Positions 8,389 to 20,122 of a DNA stretch of 64,000 nt are shown here, in pieces. How positions within the stretch are numbered: the stretch's first letter is position 1; each line of letters opens with the position of its first letter. The notes under the pieces are model-generated. The model made no database searches, had not been told where the DNA came from, and saw nothing but the letters and a program-made list of their open reading frames with translations. This DNA comes from Xenophilus sp. E41 (lineage in GTDB: Bacteria > Pseudomonadota > Gammaproteobacteria > Burkholderiales > Burkholderiaceae_C), in NCBI RefSeq assembly GCF_003671765.1, contig NZ_QPIB01000041.1:92290-156289 (forward strand), read 5' to 3'. The translations under genes were made by a program, and so were the position numbers.

Positions 8389-9711
8389 TCATTGCTTCTG
8401 AAATGGACCCCAGTCCGGCTCACGAATGTCCCCCGCCTTCCCCGCCAGCCGCGCCTTGATCTTTCCATCGAGGGTGGTGGTCATCAGGGCTTCGCGTCCC
8501 TGCAGCTGCGTTGCATAGACGATCAGCTTGCTGTTGGGAGCGAAACTGGGGCTCTCGTCGGCGGAGGTGTCCGTCAGTGCCGTCACGGTGCCACTGGCCA
8601 ACTCCATCACATGGAGTTTGAACGCGCCACCGACGCGCGAGATGTAGGCCAACCACCGTCCGTCGGGACTCACCGAGGGCGAGATGTTGTAGGAGCCGGA
8701 GAATGTCACGCGGGCCGGCGCACCGCCGCTCGCGCCCATCTTGTAGATCTGCGGCGAGCCGCCGCGATCGCTGGTGAAGTAGATCGTGCTGCCGTCGGCC
8801 GAATAGGTGGGCTCGGTGTCGATGGCGCTGCTTTGCGTGAGGCGACGCGGCTCGCCGCCCGTGGCCGGGATCGAATACAGCTGCGAGCCGCCGTCGCGGC
8901 TCAGCGTCACGGCCAGCGTGTTGCCGTCGGGCGACCAGGCGGGCGCGCTGTTGGACCCCTTGAAGTTGGCCACCAGCCGGCGCTGGCCGTTGGCCACCGA
9001 GTGCACGTACACCACCGGCTTGCGCGACTCGAAGGACACGTAGGCCAGCTGGCCGCCGTTGGGCGACCACACGGGCGAGATGATCGGCTCGGGACTGGCC
9101 AGCGCGGCCTGCGCGTTCTCGCCGTCGGCGTCGGCCACCCAGAGGGTGTAGCGGCCGCCGGCCTTGGTGATGTAGGCGATGCGGGTCGAGAAGATGCCCT
9201 TGTCGCCCGTCAGCTTTTCGTACACATAGTCGGCGATGCGGTGCGAGGCCAGCCGCAGGTCGGCCTGGGGCACGGTGTAGCTCTGGCCGCCGAGGTCCTG
9301 GCCGCGCACCACGTCCCACAGGCGGAAGCGCACGTCGTAGCGGCCGTCGGCCAGGCGCGTCACGCTGCCGGCGACCAGCGAGTCGGCCGTGCGCTGGCGC
9401 CACACCGACAGGTCCGGTCGCGAGGTCTCGTCCATGGCCTGGCCGGAGGCATCGACACCGCGGAACTGGCCGCTGCGCTCGAGGTCGGCCTTGACGATCT
9501 CGGAGATCTTCTGGGGCGACGCTTCTTCACCCTTGAAGGGCACCAGCGCGATGGGCAACTGCGTCAGGCCGACGCCCGACACCTCGACGCGGAACTGCGC
9601 CAGCGCCGGCAGTGCGCTCAGGGCGGGAGACAGGGCGATGCCCGCGAGAAGGCTGCGGCGGGCCAGGGAAGAAGCTGTGAAAGGAAATGTCGGCGGCAAC
9701 GGCTTGTTCAT
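8389..9711 (-). CDS. tolB: Tol-Pal system beta-propeller protein TolB
   Basis: This periplasmic protein links Pal with TolA during envelope constriction. The 440-residue product has a signal peptide with a basic start and ALPALA before QFRVEVSG, an N-terminal alpha/beta domain, and a C-terminal six-bladed beta-propeller. The blades carry repeats such as [34 protein letters not shown] and [16 protein letters not shown]. The start at 9711 (MNKPLPP) puts the signal peptide at the right place; a longer frame upstream lacks support. tolQ, tolR and tolA are not upstream: msbA diverges from this gene instead. Confidence 0.95.
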   Translation of the reverse strand: MNKPLPPTFPFTASSLARRSLLAGIALSPALSALPALAQFRVEVSGVGLTQLPIALVPFKGEEASPQKISEIVKADLERSGQFRGVDASGQAMDETSRPDLSVWRQRTADSLVAGSVTRLADGRYDVRFRLWDVVRGQDLGGQSYTVPQADLRLASHRIADYVYEKLTGDKGIFSTRIAYITKAGGRYTLWVADADGENAQAALASPEPIISPVWSPNGGQLAYVSFESRKPVVYVHSVANGQRRLVANFKGSNSAPAWSPDGNTLAVTLSRDGGSQLYSIPATGGEPRRLTQSSAIDTEPTYSADGSTIYFTSDRGGSPQIYKMGASGGAPARVTFSGSYNISPSVSPDGRWLAYISRVGGAFKLHVMELASGTVTALTDTSADESPSFAPNSKLIVYATQLQGREALMTTTLDGKIKARLAGKAGDIREPDWGPFQKQ

Positions 9712-9881
9712 GCAGTTCGGAGAAATTTCCCTGAAGGAAGTTTCCGTCAAGCGGAAAGACGTGAATGGTACACACTGCATTGCACGCTTCGTCACAAACT
9801 GTTCGACGTTTCGATGCAGTCCTACAGCGCGCCGTGGAAGCCCCGGGAGCCGAGCAGGTGCAACCGTAGAATCCGCCGCCT

Positions 9882-11663
9882 ATGCAGCCTTCCCCCGCCG
9901 ACGCGCCCGCGCGAGCACCCTTGACGCGCCGGCTCCAGCGGCTCATGGCCTGGTTCGGCGGGTCGCGGCGCTGGTGGGCCATCGGCGTCGGCACCGCGAT
10001 GGTCGCGGCGCTGACCGAGCCCCTCATGCCTGCCCTGATGAAGCCGCTGCTCGACCGCGGCTTCACCCAGGGGCAGCTGGCACTGTGGATGGTGCCGGCC
10101 TTCATCATCCTGCTCTTCGCGGTGCGCGGCATGGCGCAGTTCGTGTCGCAATACGCGCTGGCGCGCATCGCCAACGAGGGCATGCAGAGGCTGCGGCGCG
10201 TGCTCTTCGACCGGCTGCTGGTTGCCGAGCTGGGCCTCTTCTCGCGCCAGTCGGCCAGCGCGCTGTCGAACACCGTGGTGTACGAGGTGCAGACCGGGGG
10301 CGTGCTGCTGGTGCAGGCGCTGCTGGGCCTCTCGCGCGACGGCTTCACTGTGATCGCCCTGCTCTTCTATTTGCTGTACCTGAACTGGAAGCTCACGCTC
10401 GTTGTGGCGCTGTTGGTGCCGGGCACGGCCTGGATCATGAAGGTGCTCTCCAAGCGCCTGTACCGGCTCACGCGCCTGGGCCAGGAGGCGACCGACGAGC
10501 TGGCGTATGTCGTGGAAGAGAACGTGCTGGCCCACCGCATGGTGCGCCTGCACGGCGCGCAGGCCGGGCAGTCGGAGCGCTTCGAACGGCTGAGCCACAG
10601 CCTTAACCGGCTGGCCGTAAAGTCCACCATCGCCTCGGCCGCGATGACGCCGCTCACGCAGCTCTTCGCTGCGGTCGCGCTGTCGATCGTGGTGATGATC
10701 GCGCTCTGGCAGAGCGGCGAGCAGGGCCTGACCGTGGGCGGCTTCGTCGCCTACATCACGGCGATGCTGATGCTCATCGCGCCGATCCGGCGCCTGGCCG
10801 ACATGGCCAACCCGATCACGCGCGGCCTGGCCGCCTTGGAACGCGGCCTGGGCCTGATCGACGACACCGCTTCGGAGACCGAGGGCGCCTTCGAGATCGC
10901 GCGCGCCAACGGCCACATCGAGCTGCGCAACGTGCGCGTGGCCTACCGCGAGGATGCGGCGCCGGCGCTCGACGGCCTGACGCTGATGGTGCGCCCCGGC
11001 GAGGTGGTGGCCCTGGTCGGCCCCTCGGGCTCGGGCAAGACCACGCTGGTCAACCTGCTGCCGCGCTTCGTGCTGCCCGCTTCGGGCCAGGTGCTGCTCG
11101 ACGGGCAGGACGTGGCGGGCTGGAAGCTGTCGACCCTGCGCGCGCAGTTCGCGCTGGTGAGCCAGGACGTGGTGATGCTCAACGACACGCTGGCCGCCAA
11201 CGTGGCGCTGGGCCAGGCGATCGACCGCGAGCGCGTGCAGCGCTGCGTCGAGGCCGCGAACCTGGCCATGCACGTCGCGGGACTGCCGCAGGGCATCGAC
11301 ACGGTGCTGGGCCACAACGCGACGCAGCTGTCGGGCGGCCAGCGCCAGCGCCTGGCCATCGCCCGCGCCCTCTACCGCGATGCGCCGGTGCTGCTGCTGG
11401 ACGAGGCCACCTCGGCGCTGGACACCGAATCCGAACGCCTGGTGCAGGAAGCGCTGCAGCGCCTGATGCAGGGACGCACCACGCTGATCGTGGCGCACCG
11501 GCTCACGACCATCCAGCACGCCGACCGCATCGTCGTGATGGACCATGGCCACATCGTCGAGCAGGGCAGCCATGCGCAGCTGATGGCGGCCGACGGGCTC
11601 TATGCGCGGCTTCAGACGCACACGCCGGTGCCGGCCAGCGAGGCCGAGCCGGCCGACGCCTGA
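9882..11663 (+). CDS. msbA: Lipid A export ABC transporter MsbA
   Basis: This inner-membrane half-transporter dimerises and flips lipid A-core from the cytoplasmic to the periplasmic leaflet. The 593-residue product has an N-terminal domain with about six membrane segments (residues 30-320), then an ATPase domain with Walker A GPSGSGKTT near residue 383, signature LSGGQRQRLAIARAL near 485, Walker B VLLLDEATSALD and the switch AHRLTT. The arrangement and the DPR-type coupling region fit MsbA better than other exporters. It diverges from tolB across a 170-base spacer and is followed by a dispersed repeat. Confidence 0.9.
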   Translation: MQPSPADAPARAPLTRRLQRLMAWFGGSRRWWAIGVGTAMVAALTEPLMPALMKPLLDRGFTQGQLALWMVPAFIILLFAVRGMAQFVSQYALARIANEGMQRLRRVLFDRLLVAELGLFSRQSASALSNTVVYEVQTGGVLLVQALLGLSRDGFTVIALLFYLLYLNWKLTLVVALLVPGTAWIMKVLSKRLYRLTRLGQEATDELAYVVEENVLAHRMVRLHGAQAGQSERFERLSHSLNRLAVKSTIASAAMTPLTQLFAAVALSIVVMIALWQSGEQGLTVGGFVAYITAMLMLIAPIRRLADMANPITRGLAALERGLGLIDDTASETEGAFEIARANGHIELRNVRVAYREDAAPALDGLTLMVRPGEVVALVGPSGSGKTTLVNLLPRFVLPASGQVLLDGQDVAGWKLSTLRAQFALVSQDVVMLNDTLAANVALGQAIDRERVQRCVEAANLAMHVAGLPQGIDTVLGHNATQLSGGQRQRLAIARALYRDAPVLLLDEATSALDTESERLVQEALQRLMQGRTTLIVAHRLTTIQHADRIVVMDHGHIVEQGSHAQLMAADGLYARLQTHTPVPASEAEPADA

Positions 11664-11674
11664 AGAGCGTTCTC

Positions 11675-11734
11675 GAATAAAAAGGCCTGCAGCGCCCGCC
11701 GGACGGGCGCCGCCAGCTATCGTTTCGATAGCAG
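11675..11734 (+). repeat. Dispersed ~60-bp palindromic repeat, copy 3
   Basis: This is the cleanest copy. It begins GAATAAAAAGGCCTGCAGCG, then a hairpin GCGCCCG (11692-11698) with CGGGCGC (11704-11710), and ends with CTATCGTTTCGATAG at 11717-11731. It lies between the convergent msbA and rng genes, where its two hairpins could act as a bidirectional terminator. Confidence 0.88.
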
Positions 11735-11745
11735 ACCGCCGCGCG

Positions 11746-13290
<1,545 letters not shown>

Positions 13291-13294
13291 GGTG

Positions 13295-13897
13295 TCAGAG
13301 TGAAAAACCGATCGCCCGCAGCAGCTCGGCTGTCTCGAACATCGGCAATCCCATGATGCCCGAATACGACCCGCTGAGGTGCTCGACGAAGGCCGCCGCT
13401 GCCCCCTGGATGGCATAGGCACCGGCCTTGCCCATGGGTTCGCCACCGTCCACGTAGCGCGCGATCTGCGCGTCGGTCAGCGGTGCGAAGCGCACCCGCG
13501 ATGTGCTGAGCGCCGCATGACGCTGCTCGCCCTGCTGCAACGCCACGGCGGTGAGCACGCGGTGCGTGCTGCCCGACAGCAGGCGCAGCATGCGCGCCGC
13601 ATCGTCGGCATCCGCCGGCTTGCCCAGGATCGTGCGACCCAGGGCCACGGTGGTGTCGGCACACAGCACCGGCGCGTCGGCGAGGCTGCGCCGGCGCAGG
13701 CGTGCCACTGCCGCATCGAGCTTGAGCGCGGTGACCCGCTGCACGTAGGCCGCCGGTGCCTCGTGGGGCATCACGAGCTCCAGCGCCTCGGCGTCCTCGT
13801 CGGCATCGGCCAGCAGCAGCGCATGCTTCACGCCGAGCTGCCCCAGCAGCTGGGCGCGGCGCGGGCTCTGGGAGGCGAGATAAATGAAATCGGGCAT
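13295..13897 (-). CDS. maf: Maf-family nucleoside triphosphate pyrophosphatase (dTTP/UTP type)
   Basis: This house-cleaning enzyme hydrolyses dTTP, UTP or modified nucleotides to monophosphates. The 200-residue product has the Maf phosphate-binding start [15 protein letters not shown], the substrate loop CADTTVALG with the catalytic aspartate, and [19 protein letters not shown] followed by [10 protein letters not shown], as in the YhdE branch. The start at 13897 matches family N-termini. It is placed between rlmH and rng, with 22 and 4 base gaps. Confidence 0.92.
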   Translation of the reverse strand: MPDFIYLASQSPRRAQLLGQLGVKHALLLADADEDAEALELVMPHEAPAAYVQRVTALKLDAAVARLRRRSLADAPVLCADTTVALGRTILGKPADADDAARMLRLLSGSTHRVLTAVALQQGEQRHAALSTSRVRFAPLTDAQIARYVDGGEPMGKAGAYAIQGAAAAFVEHLSGSYSGIMGLPMFETAELLRAIGFSL

Positions 13898-13919
13898 GGT
13901 GAGGCGGCGCGCGACGCGC

Positions 13920-14399
13920 TCACTCGCGGTGGTAGGGATGCCCGGCGTTGAGCGACCAGGCGCGGTAGAGCTGCTCGACCAGCAGCACCCTCGCCATGGC
14001 ATGCGGCAAGGTGAGGTCGGACAGGCGGATGCGCTCGTGCGCCGCGGCCTTGAAGGCCGGGTCGAGCCCGTCGGGCCCGCCGATGACCAGTGCCACGTCG
14101 TCGCCCTCGTCCTGCCAGGCGGTCAGGCGCGCGGCCAGGGCCTTGGTGGTGAGTGCGGTGCCGCGCTCGTCCAGGGCGACGATGCGGATGTTCCTGCCGG
14201 CCCCCTTGGCGATCGCCGCCTCGATGCGCTCGCGCTCGGCGGCGTACACGGTCTCAAGGGTCTTGGAGCCCCGCGGCTCGGTCTTGACGGCGCGCAGCTC
14301 GAGCTTGAGCTCGGGCGGGAAGCGCTTGGCGTAGTCGTCCCAGGCCGTCTGCGCCCAGTCGGGCATGCGCTGCCCGACGGCGACGACCAGCAGCTTCAT
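13920..14399 (-). CDS. rlmH: 23S rRNA pseudouridine-1915 N3-methyltransferase RlmH
   Basis: This SPOUT-class enzyme methylates pseudouridine 1915 in helix 69 of 23S rRNA on the assembled ribosome. The 159-residue product, the normal family size, begins [20 protein letters not shown] and ends in [14 protein letters not shown]. The SAM-binding knot shows [11 protein letters not shown]. Its ATG overlaps the end of rsfS, a pairing conserved across many bacteria. Confidence 0.96.
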   Translation of the reverse strand: MKLLVVAVGQRMPDWAQTAWDDYAKRFPPELKLELRAVKTEPRGSKTLETVYAAERERIEAAIAKGAGRNIRIVALDERGTALTTKALAARLTAWQDEGDDVALVIGGPDGLDPAFKAAAHERIRLSDLTLPHAMARVLLVEQLYRAWSLNAGHPYHRE

Positions 14400-14986
14400 G
14401 CCTTGCGGGCAGCCGCCTTCTTGGCCGGGGCCTTGCGCGCGGCGGTCTTGCCGGCCGGCGCGGATTTCTTGGCCGCCGGCGTCTTGCGCGGTGCCGACTT
14501 CGCGGCCGCGCCCGCCTTGGCAGCGGGCTTGCGCGCCGCCGGCTTCTTGGCCGCGGCGGTCTTCTTCGCCGGTGCGGCCTTCTCCTTGGGCGGCGGCGCG
14601 GCCGGCTTGGGCGCACCGAACTTCAAGCGCACCGGCTTCTCGCCCCAGATGTCCTCGAGGTGGTAGTACTGGCGGATGGCGGGCTGCATGATGTGCACCA
14701 CCGCAGCGCCGCAGTCCACGATGATCCACTCGCCGTTGTCCTCGCCTTCCATGCGCGGCTTGTCGTAGCCCGCCTCCTTCACCGACTCGCGCACGCTGGC
14801 GGCCAGCGCCTTGGTCTGCCGGTTGGAGGTGCCCGAGGCCACGATCACCCGCTCGAACAGGGGCGAGAGATGCTCGGTGTTGAAGACCTGGATGTCCTGC
14901 GCCTTGACGTCTTCGAGCCCATCGACGATGGCTCGCTGGAGTTTCTGGGTGTCTTTCTTGACGGAGGCTTCGGAGGGAGAACTCAT
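14396..14986 (-). CDS. rsfS: Ribosomal silencing factor RsfS with a long Lys/Ala-rich tail
   Basis: RsfS binds ribosomal protein L14 and blocks subunit joining in starved cells. Residues 1-125 are the standard DUF143 domain ([56 protein letters not shown]). Residues 127-196 add a histone-H1-like tail of Ala, Lys and Pro (for example [20 protein letters not shown]), nearly doubling the usual length. The tail is in frame, has normal codon use and ends at a stop overlapping rlmH. It is probably disordered and RNA- or ribosome-binding, but that is inferred. The start overlaps the nadD stop by ATGA. Confidence 0.93.
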   Translation of the reverse strand: MSSPSEASVKKDTQKLQRAIVDGLEDVKAQDIQVFNTEHLSPLFERVIVASGTSNRQTKALAASVRESVKEAGYDKPRMEGEDNGEWIIVDCGAAVVHIMQPAIRQYYHLEDIWGEKPVRLKFGAPKPAAPPPKEKAAPAKKTAAAKKPAARKPAAKAGAAAKSAPRKTPAAKKSAPAGKTAARKAPAKKAAARKA

Positions 14987-15627
14987 CAGGCAGGTCGGTA
15001 GAGGTGGTGTTGGTCAATATAGCGCGCAACCGGCAGGGGAACCAGCGAGGAGATGTCCTCGCCCCGGCCGGCGCGCGCACGGATGTCGGTGGCGCTCGTG
15101 TCCACCGGCGTCACGTGCAGGAACTCGAAGCGTGCGCCGGGCGGCAGCCCCGGCAGCGTTCGAGGGTCGAATCGGCCCGCAGCGCCCGCCAGATCTGCGC
15201 GGGCAGCTATCAAAACAATAGCGATCGAGAGAATCTCCTGCCAGCCGTGCCAGGTGGGCAGCGCGCGTGCCTGGTCGGTGCCCATCATGAGCACGAGCTG
15301 CGCATCGGGTCTTTCGGCCTGCAGTTCGCGCAGGGTGTCGAGGGTGTAGGTCGGCCCGTCGCGCTCGATCTCGCGCGCATCCACCACCGCGCCCGGCACC
15401 TCGGCGAAGGCCAGGCGGGCCATGGCCAGGCGGTCGGCCGCGCTGCTCAGCGTGCGGGCCTTGTGCCAGGCCTGGCCGGTCGGGAAGATGCGCAGCTCGG
15501 CCAGCCCGGCCCGCGTCAGGGCGGCGCGCGCCAGGTCGAGGTGCGTGAGGTGCGGCGGGTCGAAGGCACCGCCGAAGACGCCGATGCGCGGGCGCACCGG
15601 CGCCGCCTGGGATTGCACTTGCACCAT
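14986..15627 (-). CDS. nadD: Nicotinate-nucleotide adenylyltransferase, containing a repeat insertion
   Basis: This enzyme adenylates nicotinic acid mononucleotide in NAD synthesis. The 213-residue product has [20 protein letters not shown], the nucleotidyltransferase HxGH-type motif in the form PPHLTH, and the late SATDIRAR motif. Residues about 135-154 are encoded by a copy of the dispersed repeat (15167-15225) in frame. They lie just after the GTDQ...WHGWQEI motif, where family members carry a variable loop. Both ends overlap neighbours by ATGA (hemF before, rsfS after). Activity is likely retained but not certain. Confidence 0.9.
   Translation of the reverse strand: MVQVQSQAAPVRPRIGVFGGAFDPPHLTHLDLARAALTRAGLAELRIFPTGQAWHKARTLSSAADRLAMARLAFAEVPGAVVDAREIERDGPTYTLDTLRELQAERPDAQLVLMMGTDQARALPTWHGWQEILSIAIVLIAARADLAGAAGRFDPRTLPGLPPGARFEFLHVTPVDTSATDIRARAGRGEDISSLVPLPVARYIDQHHLYRPA
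15167..15225 (+). repeat. Dispersed ~60-bp palindromic repeat, copy 4 (inside nadD)
   Basis: TCGAATCGGCCCGCAGCGCC begins the copy. It continues with a hairpin part and ends CAGCTATCAAAACAATAGCG. Relative to nadD it is inserted in antisense orientation and leaves the nadD frame open. Confidence 0.85.
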
Positions 15628-16547
15628 CAGACCCAGTCGCGCCGCGGCAGGAAATCGGTGTACAGCCGCGCCTCGGGTGTCCCCGGCTCGGCCTGCTGCC
15701 GGTAGGCCCAGCTGGCCTGGGGCGGCATCGACAGCAGGATCGATTCGGTGCGCCCGCCCGACTGCAGGCCGAAGTGCGTGCCGCGGTCCCACACCAGGTT
15801 GAACTCGACGTAGCGGCCGCGCCGGTAGAGCTGGAAGGCACGCTCGCGCTCACCCCAGGCCATGTGGCGACGGCGTTCCACGATCGGCAGGTAGGCGGGC
15901 AGGAAGGCCTCGCCCACGGCCCGCAGCATGCCGAAGCTGCCCTCGAAGCCGAGTTCGGAAAAATCGTCAAAGAAGATGCCGCCGATGCCGCGCTGCTCGT
16001 TGCGGTGCTTGAGGAAGAAGTATTCGTCGCACCAGGTCTTGAAGCGCGGGTACTTGTCCTCGCCGAAGGGCGCCAGCGCATCGCGGCAGGTGGCGTGGAA
16101 GTGCACGGCGTCTTCCTCGAAGCCGTAATAAGGCGTGAGGTCCATGCCGCCCCCGAACCAGCACACCGGCTCGCCGCCGGCCGGCAACGCGGCCAGCACG
16201 CGCACGTTCATGTGCACGGTCGGCACGTAGGGATTGCGAGGATGGAAGACCAGCGACACGCCCATCGCCTCGAAGGGTGCGCCGCTCAGCTCGGGCCGGT
16301 GCTGCGTGGCCGACGGCGGCAGCTTCGGGCCGCGCACCTGCGAGAAGCCGCAGCCGGCGCGCTCGAAGAGTTCGCCGCCCTCGAGGATGCAGGTCAGGCC
16401 CTCGCCCTGCAGCGGCTCGTCGGCCGCCTTGCGCCAGGGGTCGCGCACCGCACGGCCGCCATCGGCCGACTCGACCGCGCCGACGATACGTTGCTGCAGG
16501 TCGCGCAGCCAGGCGCCAACCTCCTGCGGCCCGGTCGACACCCCCAC
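15627..16547 (-). CDS. hemF: Oxygen-dependent coproporphyrinogen III oxidase
   Basis: HemF oxidatively decarboxylates coproporphyrinogen III to protoporphyrinogen IX using O2 in the cytoplasm. The 306-residue product has the full family length and motifs: [51 protein letters not shown] and a C-terminal [20 protein letters not shown]. It follows purD with adjacent stop and start and overlaps nadD by ATGA, so the genes are probably co-transcribed. Confidence 0.97.
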   Translation of the reverse strand: MGVSTGPQEVGAWLRDLQQRIVGAVESADGGRAVRDPWRKAADEPLQGEGLTCILEGGELFERAGCGFSQVRGPKLPPSATQHRPELSGAPFEAMGVSLVFHPRNPYVPTVHMNVRVLAALPAGGEPVCWFGGGMDLTPYYGFEEDAVHFHATCRDALAPFGEDKYPRFKTWCDEYFFLKHRNEQRGIGGIFFDDFSELGFEGSFGMLRAVGEAFLPAYLPIVERRRHMAWGERERAFQLYRRGRYVEFNLVWDRGTHFGLQSGGRTESILLSMPPQASWAYRQQAEPGTPEARLYTDFLPRRDWV

Positions 16548-17843
16548 TCAGCCGCCCTGCCCGCGCGGCGCCACGGCGCGGTGGCCGATGTCCTTGCGGT
16601 ACTGCACGCCATCGAAGCGCACCTGGGCCGCCACCTCGTACACGCGCTGCTGCGCGAGCTTGACGCTGTCGGCCAGCACGGTGACACACAGCACGCGGCC
16701 GCCGCTGGTGACGAGCTGCCCGTCCTTGAGCGCAGTGCCGGCATGGAACACCACCGCGTCGGGCGCCTCGGCCGGGATGTTGGTGATGGCGTCGCCCTTG
16801 CGCGGCGACAGCGGGTAGCCGTGCGCGGCCAGCACCACGCCCAGCGCCACGCGGCGGTCCCACTGCAGATCGACCTGGTCCAGCGTGCCGTCGGTGGCAT
16901 GCCAGAACACCTCGAACAGGTCGGACTTGAGCCGCATCATGATCGGCTGCGTCTCGGGGTCGCCCATGCGGCAGTTGAACTCGAGCGTCTTGGGGTGGCC
17001 CTGCGCGTCGATCATCAGGCCGGCGTACAGGAAGCCGGTGTACGGAATGCCGTCCTTCTCCATGCCGCGGATGGTCGGCAGGATGATCTCGCGCATGGCG
17101 CGGGCATGGACCTCGGCCGTCACCACCGGCGCCGGCGAGTACGCGCCCATGCCGCCGGTGTTGGGGCCTTCGTCGCCGTCGAGCAGGCGCTTGTGGTCCT
17201 GGCTGGTGGCCAGCGCGGTGACGTTCTTGCCGTCGCACATGACGATGAAGCTGGCTTCCTCGCCCTGCAGGAACTCCTCGATGACGACGCGCGCGCCGCC
17301 TTCGTTGTGGGCGACGCCGAACTTGTTGTCGACCAGCATGAAGTCGACCGCCTCGTGCGCTTCGGCCAGCGTCGTCGCCACCACCACGCCCTTGCCGGCC
17401 GCCAGGCCGTCGGCCTTGACGACGATGGGCGCGCCCTTGGCGTCGATGTACGCATGCGCCGCCGCCGGGTCGGTGAAGGCCTCGTATTCGGCCGTCGGGA
17501 TCTTGTGGCGCTTCATGAAGGCCTTGGAAAAGGCCTTGGAGCTCTCGAGCTGCGCCGCCGCCTGCGTGGGGCCGAAGATGCGCAGGCCGTGGGCGCGGAA
17601 CTCGTCCACCACCCCTGCCGCCAGCGGCGCCTCGGGGCCCACCACGGTGAGCGCGATCTTCTCCTTCTGCGCCCATTCGCGCAGGGCGACGGGCTCGCTC
17701 AGGTCCACGTTGATGAAGCGCTTGTCGGTCGCCGTGCCGCCATTGCCCGGCGCCACGTACAGCTTGGACACCCGCTCCGACTGGGCCAGGCGCCAGGCCA
17801 GCGCATGCTCGCGGCCGCCGCCGCCGACTACTAGAACCTTCAT
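16548..17843 (-). CDS. purD: Phosphoribosylamine-glycine ligase
   Basis: PurD catalyses the second step of purine synthesis, joining glycine to phosphoribosylamine with ATP. The 431-residue product starts [20 protein letters not shown] and has [17 protein letters not shown], the ATP-grasp segment with [14 protein letters not shown], and [13 protein letters not shown] near the metal site. All are canonical. Its ATG overlaps the yebC stop by ATGA. The C-terminus ends VAPRGQGG just before hemF. Confidence 0.97.
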   Translation of the reverse strand: MKVLVVGGGGREHALAWRLAQSERVSKLYVAPGNGGTATDKRFINVDLSEPVALREWAQKEKIALTVVGPEAPLAAGVVDEFRAHGLRIFGPTQAAAQLESSKAFSKAFMKRHKIPTAEYEAFTDPAAAHAYIDAKGAPIVVKADGLAAGKGVVVATTLAEAHEAVDFMLVDNKFGVAHNEGGARVVIEEFLQGEEASFIVMCDGKNVTALATSQDHKRLLDGDEGPNTGGMGAYSPAPVVTAEVHARAMREIILPTIRGMEKDGIPYTGFLYAGLMIDAQGHPKTLEFNCRMGDPETQPIMMRLKSDLFEVFWHATDGTLDQVDLQWDRRVALGVVLAAHGYPLSPRKGDAITNIPAEAPDAVVFHAGTALKDGQLVTSGGRVLCVTVLADSVKLAQQRVYEVAAQVRFDGVQYRKDIGHRAVAPRGQGG

Positions 17844-18565
17844 TCGGCGATCTCGGCGTTGTGGAAGACCTCCTGGACATCGTCCAGGTCTTCGAGCACG
17901 TCCAGCAGCTTCTGCATCTTTGCGCCGTCCTCGCCGGCCAGCTCGATGCTGTTCTCGGCCCGCATGGTCACCTCGGCCAGCTCGGGCTTCAGGCCGGCGG
18001 CCTCGAGCGCGTTCTTCACGGCCTCGAACTCCGCCGGGCCGGTCAGCACCTCGATGGCGCCGTCCTCGTGGGTGACCACGTCCTCGGCGCCCGCCTCGAG
18101 GGCGACTTCCATCACCTTGTCCTCGCTGGTGCCGGGCGCCAGGATGATCTGGCCGCAATGCTTGAACTGGAAGGCCACCGAGCCCTCGGTGCCCATGTTG
18201 CCGCCGTACTTGGCGAAGGCGTGGCGCACCTCGGCCACGGTGCGCACGCGGTTGTCGGTCATGGTGTCGACGATGATCGCCGCGCCGCCGATGCCGTAAC
18301 CCTCGTAACGGATTTCCTCGTAGGTGACGCCTTCAAGGTTGCCGGTCGCCTTGTCGATGTTGCGCTTGATGGTGTCGGCCGGCATATTCGCGGCCTTGGC
18401 CTTGTCGACCGCCAGCCGCAGGCGGGGGTTGGCGCTGAGGTCACCGCCGCCCTGGCGGGCCGCCACCATGATCTCGCGGATGACGCGCGTCCAGATCTTG
18501 CCGCGCTTCTCGTCCTGCCGGCCCTTTCTGTGTTGAATGTTCGCCCACTTGCTGTGTCCGGCCAT
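17840..18565 (-). CDS. YebC/PmpR-family protein (TACO1-like)
   Basis: The 241-residue product has the invariant N-terminus [20 protein letters not shown] and three domains of the YebC fold. Family members have been described as DNA-binding regulators and, more recently, as factors helping ribosomes through proline-rich stretches. Which applies here is not visible. It is the first gene of the eight-gene minus-strand unit, so the promoter should lie in 18566-18772. In that gap TAAAAT reads on the minus strand near 18610, but the nearest TTGAAC is only 14 bases away. Confidence 0.93.
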   Translation of the reverse strand: MAGHSKWANIQHRKGRQDEKRGKIWTRVIREIMVAARQGGGDLSANPRLRLAVDKAKAANMPADTIKRNIDKATGNLEGVTYEEIRYEGYGIGGAAIIVDTMTDNRVRTVAEVRHAFAKYGGNMGTEGSVAFQFKHCGQIILAPGTSEDKVMEVALEAGAEDVVTHEDGAIEVLTGPAEFEAVKNALEAAGLKPELAEVTMRAENSIELAGEDGAKMQKLLDVLEDLDDVQEVFHNAEIAE

Positions 18566-18772
18566 GGCAGTCTGCTCGCGTTTCTCTGCTGTCGATGAAG
18601 GGGCGTGATTTTACCCGGATGCAGGCTGTTCAAGCGCCGATGTCCGACGGGCGGCACGCGAGAGCGTCGCGATAATCGCGCGCCACCCGCAACCGTTGCG
18701 GCCACGCGCCACCGCGCGCCGAAGCGCCAGGGTGCTTGGGCATACTTGGCGCCTTTGCTGCTTCTTCGCACG

Positions 18773-20122
18773 ATGACATCGACCTCCACCACCGAGCCGT
18801 CCCCGCCCCAGACCTGCGACGTGTTCGTCATCGGCGGCGGCCCGGCCGGCGCGACCATCGCGGCATTGCTCGCGCGCCAGGGGCGCCAGGTCGTACTGGC
18901 CGAGAAGGCGCATCACCCGCGCTTCCACATCGGCGAGTCGCTGCTGCCGGCCAACGTGGCCCTGTTCGACAAGCTGGGCGTGCGCGAGGAGGTCGAGAAG
19001 ATCGGCATGGCCAAGTGGGGCGTCGAGTTCGTCTCGCCCGACCACGAGCACCGCGTGCAGCTCGAGTTCGCCGAGGGTTGGGACAAGTCGCTCACCCATG
19101 CCTGGCAGGTGCGGCGCTCGGATCTGGACGAGATCCTCTTTCGCCGTGCCGCGGCCGACGGCGCCCAGGCCATCGAAGGCTGCCGCGTGCGCGACGTCGC
19201 CTTCGACACCGATGGCGCCACCGTGCGCGCCACGCTCGACGACGGCGCCGAGCGCAGCTGGCGCGCCCGCTTCGTGGTCGACTGCTCCGGCCGCGACACC
19301 TTCCTGGCCAACAAGTTCAAGGCCAAGCAGAAGAACCCGCGGCACAACAGTTCGGCCCTGTTCGGCCACTTCCGCAATGCCGAGCGCGGCGAGGGCAAGC
19401 TCGAGGGGAACATCACCATCTTCTGGTTCCAGCACGGCTGGTTCTGGTACATCCCGCTGGCCGACGGCACGACCAGCATCGGCGCCGTGTGCTGGCCCTA
19501 CTACCTCAAGTCGCGCACCAAGCCGGTCAAGGACTTCTTCGCCGAAACCATCGCCCTGTGTCCCGCGCTGGTCGAGCGCCTGAAGGACGCGGAGCTGGTC
19601 GACGACGCGGTCTACGCCACCGGCAACTACTCCTACACCAGCACGCATTGCAGCGGCGAGCGCTACCTGATGCTGGGCGACGCCTTCACCTTCATCGACC
19701 CGGTGTTCTCCTCGGGCGTGTACCTGGCGATGCACAGCGCCTTCGAGGGCGTGGCCGTGGTCACCGCCACCCTGGACCAGCCCGCCAAGGCCCCGGCCGC
19801 CCGCCGGGCCTTCGAGAAGTACATGCGCTTCGGGCCGCGCGAGTTCTCGTGGTTCATCTTCCGCGTGACCAACCCGACCATGCGCGAGTTCTTCATGTAC
19901 CCGCAGAATCCGCTGCGCGTGAAGGAGGCCCTGATGGGCCTGCTGGCCGGCGACATCCACGGCAAGACGCCGCTGTGGATTTCGCTTCGCGCGCTCAAGG
20001 GCTTCTACTTCGTCGCCTGCGCCCTGCATCCGCGCCGCAGCTGGAACGCCTGGCGACGCCGCCGTCGCAACGTCCGCGACCTGGGCGCGCTGGTCGGCGA
20101 GAACGTGGTCGACGCCAAGTGA
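18773..20122 (+). CDS. Flavin-dependent halogenase-like oxidoreductase of the aryl polyene cluster
   Basis: The 449-residue product has an N-terminal FAD-binding motif (VFVIGGGPAGATIAALLARQ) followed by PRFHIGES, and later GWFWYIPLADG, which satisfies the WxWxIP pattern of flavin-dependent halogenases. In xanthomonadin loci the related XanK-type enzyme is linked to the halogenated or oxidised aryl head. Whether this one halogenates or only reduces/oxidises cannot be told. The start MTSTSTTEPSPP at 18773 is chosen because the upstream extension (to 18605) has shadow-like composition. It is the first gene of the plus arm and its stop overlaps the next start. It diverges from yebC. Confidence 0.82.
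   Translation: MTSTSTTEPSPPQTCDVFVIGGGPAGATIAALLARQGRQVVLAEKAHHPRFHIGESLLPANVALFDKLGVREEVEKIGMAKWGVEFVSPDHEHRVQLEFAEGWDKSLTHAWQVRRSDLDEILFRRAAADGAQAIEGCRVRDVAFDTDGATVRATLDDGAERSWRARFVVDCSGRDTFLANKFKAKQKNPRHNSSALFGHFRNAERGEGKLEGNITIFWFQHGWFWYIPLADGTTSIGAVCWPYYLKSRTKPVKDFFAETIALCPALVERLKDAELVDDAVYATGNYSYTSTHCSGERYLMLGDAFTFIDPVFSSGVYLAMHSAFEGVAVVTATLDQPAKAPAARRAFEKYMRFGPREFSWFIFRVTNPTMREFFMYPQNPLRVKEALMGLLAGDIHGKTPLWISLRALKGFYFVACALHPRRSWNAWRRRRRNVRDLGALVGENVVDAK

Noticed and set aside
9723..9750. Promoter for tolB (TTGACG-N16-AAATTT on the minus strand)
   Set aside because: The start would fall almost at the ATG, leaving no leader, and the -10 is weak.
18605..18772. N-terminal extension of the halogenase-like gene
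   Set aside because: The upstream residues are Arg/Ala-rich shadow-like sequence and the family starts near the FAD motif.
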